Source of the DNA: Bacteroidales bacterium | GTDB taxonomy: Bacteria; Bacteroidota; Bacteroidia; Bacteroidales; JAGOPY01 | DNA length: 64,000 bases | NCBI GenBank assembly: GCA_017991835.1 | Contig: JAGOPY010000006.1 | Location: forward strand, 5,637 to 69,636 | Direction of reading: 5' to 3' | Shown: positions 16,109 through 23,658 of the stretch, piece by piece | Layout: each line of letters begins with the position of its first letter | How positions within the stretch are numbered: position 1 is the stretch's first letter | Notes under the pieces: generated by a model | What the model saw: the letters and a program-made list of their open reading frames with translations, nothing else | Database searches by the model: none | What the model was told of the DNA's origin: nothing | Made by a program: the position numbers and the translations under genes

Positions 16109-17539
16109 TCAGTTACTTAAATTAGTATGCGTGACGGGAAAACCGACCTCAGGGAATCGCCGGCGCAATCTTCCGGCCAGTGTCTCCGCACAGTAGACCG
16201 ACCGGTGCTGCCCGCCGGTGCAGCCAAAACTTACCGAAAGGTTCTGAAATCCCCGTTCGATATAGTTTTCGACCGATTGTCCGACCAGTTTCTCCGCTTC
16301 ATCCAGGAAAGCGATTACGGCCGGTTCATCCTTCAGGTAATTAATGATCTCCCGATCTTTCCCCGTAAACTCCCTGTATCTTTCCTCCCTGCCCGGGTTG
16401 GGCAAGGCGCGGCAATCGAACACAAAACCACCGCCGTTCTTTGAAAGATCGACAGGGTAGCCGTTTTTGTACGAGAAACTTTTGATTTCCACCATCAAAG
16501 ACTGTTTACCGGAACCCGAAATTTCGGGAAGCCGGTATTGTGTTAATGCTGCCAGACCGGCTAGTGCCCGGCGTAATTCCGGAATAGCTAATTCAAATGA
16601 ATCCTGGTCAATCCACCACTGCAAATTTTTAAGCGCATAAGGAATACTGGCTATGAAATGGGGTTTTTTTTCGATCAGTCCGCGGAAACCATAAGCGCCC
16701 AGCACCTGTAAGAGCCGTATCAGCACAAATCCCTCATATTTTTTTCTGAGACTGGTTTTATCAATCACCATCATTTCAGATAATTCTTCCAGATAAAATT
16801 CAAGCAATTCTTTTCTCAGTGAAAAAGGCAGATCGGCTTTCACCTGGAAGAGGAGCGAGGCCACGTCGTAAAGCAATGGACCTTTTCTTCCTCCCTGATA
16901 ATCAATAAAATAGGGTTGGTTATTCTTAATCAGGATATTGCGTGCCTGGAAATCGCGGTACATAAAGAAGTTGCCATCGGTTTTCAATAAATAATCGGTG
17001 AAGGTAATAAAGTCGTCTTCCAGCCGGTCTTCGTGAAAATCGAGATGGAGTCTCAGAAAATAATACTTGAAATAGTTGAGGTCGAATAATATAGCGCGTT
17101 TATCGAATGCCTGGCGGGGATAGCACAGCGAATAATCTAGCCCTTTGTGTCCGGTCACCTGGAACCGGACCAGTTCGCTGAGCGATTTGCGGTAAAGATT
17201 CTTAATCCCTGCTGTAATCTCCTGATTTGTCGATTTATCGACAACCGAAAACAGGGAAATATCGCCCAGGTCTTCCAGCAGGTAGATTTCCCGCCCGGGA
17301 TCGATGGCATAGATTTCAGGGACATGCAGTCCGTTGCGACGGAAATGCTCTGAAAAGTGGAAGAAGGCTTCGTTTTCCTCAATCACCGGGTTCCAGGCGC
17401 CGATGGCTGTCGTATCGCCTGAAATGACCCGGAAATATTTTCGTTTCGATCCGGCCGGCGGCAGATCTTTGATGGATTCCGGCTCTTTCCCGGCCCACTG
17501 GCGGTAGAGCTTATAAATTATATCGGTAATGGTTTGCAA
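16109..17539 (-). CDS. AmgK-like sugar kinase fused to RapZ C-terminal domain
   Basis: The 476-residue protein has an aminoglycoside-phosphotransferase fold in residues 1-330: a nucleotide-binding beginning with RKYFRVISGD, then YLLEDLGD, then catalytic YRDFQARN (about 193-200) and metal-binding FIDYQGGRKGPLLYD. This is the AmgK signature (HRDYHSRN in pseudomonads). Residues about 345-476 match the RapZ C-terminal domain, with VFDCRALPNPGR and GCTGGQHRSVY (about 439-449). In enterobacteria that domain senses glucosamine-6-phosphate and binds small RNAs; the N-terminal RapZ GTP/ATP domain is absent here. The fusion plus the downstream MurU-like gene argues for amino-sugar recycling with built-in sensing. 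Confidence 0.88.
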   Translation of the reverse strand: MQTITDIIYKLYRQWAGKEPESIKDLPPAGSKRKYFRVISGDTTAIGAWNPVIEENEAFFHFSEHFRRNGLHVPEIYAIDPGREIYLLEDLGDISLFSVVDKSTNQEITAGIKNLYRKSLSELVRFQVTGHKGLDYSLCYPRQAFDKRAILFDLNYFKYYFLRLHLDFHEDRLEDDFITFTDYLLKTDGNFFMYRDFQARNILIKNNQPYFIDYQGGRKGPLLYDVASLLFQVKADLPFSLRKELLEFYLEELSEMMVIDKTSLRKKYEGFVLIRLLQVLGAYGFRGLIEKKPHFIASIPYALKNLQWWIDQDSFELAIPELRRALAGLAALTQYRLPEISGSGKQSLMVEIKSFSYKNGYPVDLSKNGGGFVFDCRALPNPGREERYREFTGKDREIINYLKDEPAVIAFLDEAEKLVGQSVENYIERGFQNLSVSFGCTGGQHRSVYCAETLAGRLRRRFPEVGFPVTHTNLSN

Positions 17540-17559
17540 TACTGAAAATTTTGCCGGAA

Positions 17560-17567
17560 TAAAGGTA
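17560..17567 (-). promoter_or_regulatory. Possible -7 box (TACCTTTA) for the kinase-RapZ operon
   Basis: On the minus strand TACCTTTA lies 20 bases before the start at 17539. It differs from the Bacteroidota consensus TAnnTTTG only in the last base. Confidence 0.35.
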
Positions 17568-17621
17568 CAAAACTATACAATCTCCACCGGCCCCTTTACG
17601 CCTTCAAAACCATTTCCCGAT

Positions 17622-18116
17622 TTATTTCCCTTCTGCAAACGAAAAATGTTGCAGTACGATCACCCAGTTGCCATCTCTTTTCTCTGCCACGCCCGTCCAG
17701 CGGGTGTTTTCCCAGCATGCCGGCCGGCCTTTGTACTCGTTGATGTCGTCAAGCACACAAAACCACCAGGCTACCGTGCCAGATTCTGACATGGAAACGG
17801 TCAAATCACGGATCTCATAACGGATGGCTTTGAAATCGGGGCTCATCCAGAATTCCTCCGCCGTCCTGAACTGGCCGATTCCTTTCACTACTCTGCCATT
17901 CGGATGGACTTCAAGGAAGGCCGAATCATTGGCGATGACAGCGTATAATATATCAAGGTCCTTGTCTTTGGCCCAGCCGATGCTGTTATGGATAGTTTGG
18001 GTGATTGTGGCAATTTCATCGTTAACGCCTGGTTTTTTGTTTTCAACGTTGACGCAGCCGGTCGGACCCATGAAAAGAATTACCACTATGGCAAAATAGT
18101 GAGAGAGATCTTTCAT
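17622..18116 (-). CDS. NTF2-like (DUF4440/SnoaL-type) lipoprotein
   Basis: The 164-residue protein has a short hydrophobic leader ending in GPTGC (Cys at residue 21), a plausible but not ideal lipobox. The rest reads as a cone-like NTF2 fold: a helix with AKDKDLDILYAVIANDSAFL, GRVVKGIGQFRTAEEFW, then strands with GTVAWWFCVLDD and RWTGVAEKRDGNWVIVLQHFSFAE. This pattern fits the DUF4440 ketosteroid-isomerase-like group, often annotated as SnoaL-like. No catalytic residues can be assigned. It stands alone between two unrelated operons. Confidence 0.8.
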   Translation of the reverse strand: MKDLSHYFAIVVILFMGPTGCVNVENKKPGVNDEIATITQTIHNSIGWAKDKDLDILYAVIANDSAFLEVHPNGRVVKGIGQFRTAEEFWMSPDFKAIRYEIRDLTVSMSESGTVAWWFCVLDDINEYKGRPACWENTRWTGVAEKRDGNWVIVLQHFSFAEGK

Positions 18117-18273
18117 TTTAATCTCAGTTTTTGTAAAGATAAGGACCTCATGGGTTTATAGACTTGATTAAACTGCAAACCGGTGTTTCAGGTTTACAGA
18201 TTGCGACATTTTATTTTGCTCTCAGTTCCCTCCCCCCCGGCTGGCGAGGGAATTATCGGTTCCGGGTTTCAAC

Positions 18274-18348
18274 GAGACTCCATCTCAACTGGCCAGATGG
18301 AGTCTCGAAGCAACGAGATGGAGTCTCACATCAACGAGATGGAGTCTC
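18274..18348. repeat. GAGATGGAGTCTC repeats with 21-bp period and inverted pair
   Basis: Copies lie at 18274-18286 (inverted), 18294-18306 (one mismatch), 18315-18327 and 18336-18348. The last three are in phase at 21 bp. The first two face each other and can form a stem of about 13 bp. The same element occurs at 277-384. Confidence 0.88.
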
Positions 18349-18394
18349 ATGCCATTTTACTCCTTTGAAATCGACGAATCTTCGCGGATTTGTT

Positions 18395-18402
18395 TATATT
18401 TG
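18395..18402 (+). promoter_or_regulatory. -7 box TATATTTG of the rubrerythrin-like/mgl operon
   Basis: TATATTTG matches the TAnnTTTG consensus 26 bases before the ATG at 18429. No good TTTG is seen at the expected -33 distance. Confidence 0.55.
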
Positions 18403-18428
18403 CCTGTCAATTATAAAACCAATGAAAT

Positions 18429-18929
18429 ATGGCAAAATCAGCCGTTGATATCCTGAAAGAAGCAATCCTGCTGGAACGCAGGGGCAAAGCATTTTATACC
18501 ACCGCCGCCCGGCAGACGCAGAGCGAAGCGGCCCGGAAAATATTCGAAATGATGGCCGCCGAGGAAGACGAACATATCGAGTTCCTTTCAAAGCAATTTG
18601 CTTATTATGAGCAAAATAAGTCCTTCATGAAGGCACAGCCGCATGAAGATACCGACGAAGCCACCGTCATGGCAATCCTCTCGGAAGAGATCAAAAGCCA
18701 GGTGAATGCAGCCGGTTTCGAAGCCGCAGCGATCTCCGCAGCAATGGACTTCGAGACCAGGGCCGTTCAGATCTACTCCGAACGTGCTCAATCGGCCACC
18801 GATGAGAACGAACGCGAAACCTACCAGATGCTGGCCGACTGGGAAAAAGGGCACCACCACTGGCTGCATAAGATCAATGAAGACCTGAAGGAACAGGTAT
18901 GGTACGACAATAATTTCTGGCCTTTTTAA
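18429..18929 (+). CDS. Rubrerythrin-like ferritin family protein
   Basis: The 166-residue all-helical protein has the di-iron four-helix pattern: LLERRGKAFYTTAAR in helix 1, AAEEDEHIEFL in helix 2, DFETRAVQIYSERA in helix 3 and DWEKGHHHWLHK in helix 4, giving paired ExxH-type ligands. It lacks the C-terminal rubredoxin domain of true rubrerythrin. Such proteins reduce peroxide or handle iron in anaerobes. It is followed after nine bases by the methionine gamma-lyase gene, so both probably share the promoter at 18395. Confidence 0.88.
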   Translation: MAKSAVDILKEAILLERRGKAFYTTAARQTQSEAARKIFEMMAAEEDEHIEFLSKQFAYYEQNKSFMKAQPHEDTDEATVMAILSEEIKSQVNAAGFEAAAISAAMDFETRAVQIYSERAQSATDENERETYQMLADWEKGHHHWLHKINEDLKEQVWYDNNFWPF

Positions 18930-18938
18930 CCAAACGAA

Positions 18939-20123
18939 ATGAGCTCCGCTAAACTTGATTTTGAATCGAAACTGATTCACGAGGGAGGATTTGAAGACGA
19001 ACTGGGCAGCGCTGTAACGCCCATCTACCAAGCCTCCACATTCAAATTCCGCAATGCCGACCACGGCGCCCAATGCTTTTCGGGCGAAAGCGACGGCTAT
19101 ATCTACACCCGCCTGGGCAACCCGACGATCAAAGAACTTGAAAAAACACTGGCCGCGCTGGAGAACGGTTTCGGTGGCATTGCCACATCTTCCGGCATGG
19201 GTGCCGTCAATACGGTCTACATGGCTTATCTCGGGCAGGGGAGCCACGTGATCTGCCACGAAGCCGTCTATGGACCGTCGCGCGTGGTTCTCGAAACGAT
19301 CTATCCCCGGTTCGGCGTGGAATATACCATGGTCGACACCACCGATATAGAAAAAGTGAAAGCGGCTTTCCGTCCCAATACGAAATTGCTTTACACAGAG
19401 ACTCCCGCTAATCCGACCATGGGGATCAGCGACCTGCCGGCGCTGGCCGAACTGGCCCACAGCCATAACGTGCCGCTGGTGGTCGACAATACCTTCTGCA
19501 GCCCGTATCTCCAGAATCCGCTGGATCTGGGTGCCGACATCGTCCTCCATTCAATGACCAAATTCATCAACGGTCATGCCGATATCGTGGCCGGAATGAT
19601 CGTTGCCAAAAAAGAGGAAGATTATAAGAAACTCCGGGGTATTATGACCAACCTGGGCTGCAATATGGACCCCCACCAGGCTTTTATGACCCGGCGCGGG
19701 CTCAAAACGCTGGCCATCCGTATCGACCGGGCGCAGGAAAATGCCATGGTCATCGCCGGATATCTTGAAAAACACCCGAAAGTGGCCTGGGTAAAATATC
19801 CGGGACTGAAGTCGCATCCGCAGTATGAACTTGGAAAAAGGCAAATGAAAGGCCCCGGCGCCATGATCAGTTTCGAGCTGAAAGGCGGCCTCACTGCAGG
19901 CAAAGTACTGATGGACAATGTAAAGGTTATGCTGCTGGCCGTATCACTCGGTGGAATTGAAACGCTCATCCAGCACCCGGCCTCCATGACCCATTCCAAA
20001 GTCAGCGCCGACAACAGGCACCACGCCGGGATTACCGACGGACTGGTGCGGCTCTCGGTAGGTATCGAAAAAGTGGATGACCTGCTGGCCGACCTGGATC
20101 AGGCGCTTGGCAAAATAATCTGA
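18939..20123 (+). CDS. Methionine gamma-lyase / Cys-Met metabolism PLP enzyme
   Basis: The 394-residue protein is a full-length trans-sulfuration family member. It shows YQASTFKF, YTRLGNPT, ATSSGMGAVNT (phosphate-binding Ser), and the PLP lysine in HSMTKFINGHADIV. The phrase YGPSRVVLETI with the later GGIETLIQHPASMTH is closest to methionine gamma-lyases, which split methionine to methanethiol, ammonia and 2-oxobutyrate. Cystathionine gamma-synthase or lyase activity cannot be excluded from sequence alone. It is the second gene behind the rubrerythrin-like gene. Confidence 0.88.
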   Translation: MSSAKLDFESKLIHEGGFEDELGSAVTPIYQASTFKFRNADHGAQCFSGESDGYIYTRLGNPTIKELEKTLAALENGFGGIATSSGMGAVNTVYMAYLGQGSHVICHEAVYGPSRVVLETIYPRFGVEYTMVDTTDIEKVKAAFRPNTKLLYTETPANPTMGISDLPALAELAHSHNVPLVVDNTFCSPYLQNPLDLGADIVLHSMTKFINGHADIVAGMIVAKKEEDYKKLRGIMTNLGCNMDPHQAFMTRRGLKTLAIRIDRAQENAMVIAGYLEKHPKVAWVKYPGLKSHPQYELGKRQMKGPGAMISFELKGGLTAGKVLMDNVKVMLLAVSLGGIETLIQHPASMTHSKVSADNRHHAGITDGLVRLSVGIEKVDDLLADLDQALGKII

Positions 20124-20183
20124 AATAATGACCGGAACAATCCGCTAATTTTTCATCTTATTTCATTCATTTTAAATAAATGC

Positions 20184-20191
20184 TATTTTTG
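20184..20191 (+). promoter_or_regulatory. -7 box TATTTTTG of the DUF349/aroC operon
   Basis: TATTTTTG matches TAnnTTTG. The start codon is at 20323, so the transcript would have an untranslated leader of roughly 125 bases, which contains a hairpin at 20268-20302. Confidence 0.5.
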
Positions 20192-20267
20192 CAGACCTTA
20201 AAATTTTGAGCTATATCATCCGTAAAGGATAACATCTATTTATAATTAACACAACACAGAAACCTTA

Positions 20268-20302
20268 TCTCACTCTTTAGCCTGAAAACCAGAGAGGTGA
20301 GA
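20268..20302 (+). promoter_or_regulatory. Hairpin in the 5' leader of the DUF349 gene
   Basis: TCTCACTCT (20268-20276) can pair with AGAGAGGTGAGA (20291-20302) with one bulged base. It lies 20 bases before the start codon. No known riboswitch class is recognised. Confidence 0.35.
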
Positions 20303-20322
20303 ACACAAACAGTAATTTTGCC

Positions 20323-22662
20323 ATGACGGAAAAAGATCTGACCGCTGATAACATTCAGCAGGAACTCCCCGAAAACACAGAAATCACTTCCGAACCCTCC
20401 GCAACTCCGGAAGCGGAAACCACGGAAATCCCAGCCGAAGAAATTCTTACCGAACAGGCTGAAATTCAGGAAATCATCACAGAAACAATCCCAACGGAAG
20501 AAATCCCGGTTCAGGACATTGTGCCCGATGACTCACCGCTGGCGGAGGCTTTGACAGACGATGTTCCGGTTGAAATCTCGCCAGCGGAGGTAATTCCCGA
20601 AGTAATTGCTCCGGTTGAAGAAATTCCGGTTGAAGAAGTTCCGGTTGAAGAAGTTCCGACGGAGAATGCTTCTGATCCAGAACCCGCAGTCGAAGATGTC
20701 CCGGTAGAAGAGGTTGCTGCTGAAGATGTTCCGGAAGAAAAGCCTGTTGCAGAAGATGCGGAGCCCGAACCTGTTGCTGCAGAAGAGCAGACTGCAACCG
20801 AACTGCACCCTGAAGTAACAGCCGATGCAGCTCTGTTGCAGGAGATTGCCGAAATGGATCATTCCGGTGAACAGGAGACAGAAGAGGAAGAAGAAGATAT
20901 CCTGGAAGAGCAGGAGGAGATCGTAGAGAGATACGATACCTACGACCGGGAAAAACTGGTGGAGATCCTTGAAGAGACCGTCAAAGAAGAAAATATTGTC
21001 AGGATCAAGACCCGCGTGGCCATGATCAAAGTGGCGTTCCTCCGCCTGTCGAAGGAATTTCGCCAGCAGTTGCTCGACAACCATCTGACTGCAGGAGGGA
21101 CCCGGGAGAATTTCACCCCGGAACCCGATCCGCTGGTTGAAAAGTTCAATGCCGTTTTTGAGACATACAAGAAGAATAAAATAAAATTCAATGAGCACCA
21201 GGAAGTCGTTAAACTACGCAACCTGGATGCAAAAAAAGCCATCCTGGAGGAGTTGAAGGAGCTGATAAATTCGGAGGAAACACTCAAAAAGACCTACGAC
21301 CAGTTCAAGGAACTCCAGACGAAATGGAAAGAGATCGGCCTGGTGCCTTCCACCGAAATCAATAACCTCTGGCAGAATTATCACTTCCTGGTCGAGAAGT
21401 TTTTCGACAAAGTAAAGATCAGCAAAGAGCTTCGCGATCTCGACCTGAGGAAGAACCTGGAACATAAGATCGAACTGTGTGAAAAAGCGGAAGAGCTTCT
21501 CATCGAGCCATCCATCATTAAATCGTTCCAGCAACTGCAGAAGTATCACGAAGAGTGGAAAGAGATCGGACCGGTGCCGCAGGACAAGCGCGACGAGATC
21601 TGGGAGCGGTTCAAGACAGCTACCGACAAGATCAACGAACGGCGCAGGGAACATTACAACATCCTGGCCAAAGACCAGGATGAGAACCTGGCGGCCAAGA
21701 ATGCCCTGGTGGAAAAGGCAGAACAACTGGCTTCAATTGAGGTCGATGAGCTGAAAGGCTGGCAGGAGAAAACCCGCGAAGTGAACGAACTCTTCCGCCA
21801 GTGGAAGACCATTGGCCCTGCTCCCAAAAAAGAGAACGACGAGGTATGGGAGAAATTCAAAGCTTACCTCAACGCTTTCTTCGCCAATAAAAAGGAGTAC
21901 TTCTCCCGGATCAAACAGGAGCAGCTCAATAATTTCAACCTGAAGCTCGACATCGTCAAGCAGGCCGAAGCGCTGAAAGACAGCACCGATTGGCGCAAGA
22001 CTACCCAGGACTTGATCAATTTGCAGAAAGAGTGGAAGAATATCGGCCCGGTGCCCAGGAAACATTCCGACAAGATATGGAAACGGTTCCGTGCCGCCTG
22101 CGACGAATTCTTCAATAATAAATCCAAACATTTCTCCACAGTTGTCGAATCGGAAAAAGATAACCTTGACAAAAAGCTGGCCTTGATCAAGCAAGTGGAA
22201 GAGTGGGAAGCCGGGAAGGACAAATCGGCCAACCTGGAAGCCCTGAAAGGATTTCAGCGGGAGTTCATGGAGATCGGTCATGTGCCGATCAAGGAGAAGA
22301 ACAAGGTACACGATGCTTTTCGCCAGGCTATCAACAAGCATTTCGACAATCTCAAGTTAAGCTCCTACGAAGGCAGGCCCCAGTCGGAATACCGGGAATA
22401 CCGTTCCAGGCAGGATTCTTACGACGGCGACCGTTACCAGAGACGGGGCGGCAGCACCGGCGGCGGCAGCAGCGAATGGAGTGCCCTGAGCACCAAAGTG
22501 AGCAAGTTGAGAGAGGAGATCATGCTGTGGGAAAACAATATCGGTTTCCTGGCCCATTCCAAAAAGGCCGACCTGCTTCGGGCCGAGTTCGAGAAGAAGA
22601 TCCAGGACGCGAAAGCGGAGCTGGCCTCTCTCGAAGCAAAGCTGAAATCGATGCAGGAGTGA
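20323..22662 (+). CDS. DUF349 repeat protein with Glu/Pro/Val-rich N-terminal tail
   Basis: The 779-residue protein has an acidic low-complexity region in residues 1-205 built from VEEIPVEEVP-like repeats. Several DUF349 helical repeats follow, recognisable by the recurring WKEIGLVP / WKEIGPVPQ / WKTIGPAPK / WKNIGPVPRK motifs near residues 336, 410, 493 and 576 with matching WxxFxxA helices. The C-terminus has a Gly-rich linker followed by a coiled coil. The family is widespread in Bacteroidota and actinobacteria, without a settled role. The protein is cytoplasmic (no signal). It starts an operon with chorismate synthase, six bases downstream. Confidence 0.88.
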   Translation: MTEKDLTADNIQQELPENTEITSEPSATPEAETTEIPAEEILTEQAEIQEIITETIPTEEIPVQDIVPDDSPLAEALTDDVPVEISPAEVIPEVIAPVEEIPVEEVPVEEVPTENASDPEPAVEDVPVEEVAAEDVPEEKPVAEDAEPEPVAAEEQTATELHPEVTADAALLQEIAEMDHSGEQETEEEEEDILEEQEEIVERYDTYDREKLVEILEETVKEENIVRIKTRVAMIKVAFLRLSKEFRQQLLDNHLTAGGTRENFTPEPDPLVEKFNAVFETYKKNKIKFNEHQEVVKLRNLDAKKAILEELKELINSEETLKKTYDQFKELQTKWKEIGLVPSTEINNLWQNYHFLVEKFFDKVKISKELRDLDLRKNLEHKIELCEKAEELLIEPSIIKSFQQLQKYHEEWKEIGPVPQDKRDEIWERFKTATDKINERRREHYNILAKDQDENLAAKNALVEKAEQLASIEVDELKGWQEKTREVNELFRQWKTIGPAPKKENDEVWEKFKAYLNAFFANKKEYFSRIKQEQLNNFNLKLDIVKQAEALKDSTDWRKTTQDLINLQKEWKNIGPVPRKHSDKIWKRFRAACDEFFNNKSKHFSTVVESEKDNLDKKLALIKQVEEWEAGKDKSANLEALKGFQREFMEIGHVPIKEKNKVHDAFRQAINKHFDNLKLSSYEGRPQSEYREYRSRQDSYDGDRYQRRGGSTGGGSSEWSALSTKVSKLREEIMLWENNIGFLAHSKKADLLRAEFEKKIQDAKAELASLEAKLKSMQE

Positions 22663-22668
22663 TCTTGC

Positions 22669-23658
22669 ATGTCCGGTAATTCCATCGGTATATCGTTCAA
22701 ACTGACTACATTCGGCGAATCGCACGGCCCGGCTACCGGTGGCGTGATCGATGGCTGCCCGGCCGGATTGCCTATTGACCCCGAATTTATCCAACAGGAG
22801 CTGGACCGGCGGAAACCGTTCTACGAAGGGGCTACCGGCAGAAAGGAGGCCGATGCCGTAGAATTCCTTTCCGGCATCGGGAACGGTATTTCATTGGGAA
22901 CTCCCATCGCCTTCATCATACGTAATAAAGATATTAAAACATCAGATTACCAGGAGATTAAAGATGTTTTTCGCCCCTCGCACGCCGATTACAGCTATTT
23001 TATGAAGTACGGCAGGATGGCAACAGGAGGGGGACGTGCATCGGGACGTGAAACGGCCGCACGGGTTGCCGGAGGCGCCGTGGCTAAGCTTCTGCTGGGA
23101 AAGGCCGGCATATCCGTTAAAGGTAAGGTGGAATCGATCGGTGATGGCACAGCCGAAGGCATATCAAGAGCAATAGAGCAGGGCGATACGCTCGGGGGTA
23201 CGGTGACCTGCCGCATTGCCGGGGTACCTGCGGGGCTGGGCGAGCCTGTTTTCGATAAGCTCTCCGCCGACCTGGCCAAAGCGGCGATGAGCATTCCATC
23301 GGCCAAGGCCTTTGAATACGGCCTCGGTTTCATGGCCCCGACCATGCCAGGTTCGGAGTACAACGACCAGATGACCGTAAAAGATGGCAAAGCGGTGTTC
23401 CTGACCCATCACGACGGAGGCATCCAGGGGGGGATCTCCAATGGCGACTACATATATTTCCGTGTGGCTTTCAAACCGGTGCCGTCGGTTAAAATTCCCC
23501 AGGATACGATCAATAAAGATTTTGAGCCGGTGCGGATTGAAATAGGGGGGAGGCATGATGTGTGCCATGTTCCGCGGCTGGTAGTGGTGGTTGAGTCGAT
23601 GGCCGCCCTGGTGCTGGCCGACCACTGGTTGCGGGCGATGAACTCGCGGTTGGCTTAA
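22669..23658 (+). CDS. aroC: Chorismate synthase, short form
   Basis: The enzyme converts 5-enolpyruvylshikimate-3-phosphate to chorismate using reduced FMN. The protein shows the family landmarks: FGESHGPATGGVIDGCPAG at residues 15-33, FRPSHADYSYFMKYG, GGGRASGRETAARVAGGAVA, GVPAGLGEPVFDKL, GGIQGGISNGD, and GRHDVCHVPR with a final ALVLADHWLR. It is 329 residues against about 355-365 usually. The missing part is the segment before GDTLGG, where most homologs have the CPDPE motif region; here GKVESIGDGTAEGISRAIEQ replaces it. All catalytic landmarks I can see are present, so I expect a working enzyme. It lies six bases after the DUF349 gene. Confidence 0.93.
   Translation: MSGNSIGISFKLTTFGESHGPATGGVIDGCPAGLPIDPEFIQQELDRRKPFYEGATGRKEADAVEFLSGIGNGISLGTPIAFIIRNKDIKTSDYQEIKDVFRPSHADYSYFMKYGRMATGGGRASGRETAARVAGGAVAKLLLGKAGISVKGKVESIGDGTAEGISRAIEQGDTLGGTVTCRIAGVPAGLGEPVFDKLSADLAKAAMSIPSAKAFEYGLGFMAPTMPGSEYNDQMTVKDGKAVFLTHHDGGIQGGISNGDYIYFRVAFKPVPSVKIPQDTINKDFEPVRIEIGGRHDVCHVPRLVVVVESMAALVLADHWLRAMNSRLA

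Larger units (their letters stand above)
18117..18428. other. 312-bp intergenic stretch with hairpins and 21-bp repeats
   Basis: The stretch holds a hairpin TTCCCTC/GAGGGAA (18226-18252), the GAGATGGAGTCTC repeat array (18274-18348) and the -7 box of the rubrerythrin-like gene (18395-18402). Open frames through it are made of repeat units (MES/NEMESH words) and are not supported as a gene. Confidence 0.6.

Noticed and set aside
18164..18448. A 94-codon plus-strand open frame before the rubrerythrin-like gene
   Set aside because: Its second half is translation of the 21-bp repeats and it overlaps the promoter and start of the next gene.
18588..19550. A 320-codon minus-strand open frame
   Set aside because: It is the shadow of the rubrerythrin-like and methionine gamma-lyase genes, which have clear family motifs.
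20533..21198. A 221-codon minus-strand open frame opposite the DUF349 gene
   Set aside because: It is produced by the low-complexity Glu/Val-rich coding sequence on the plus strand.
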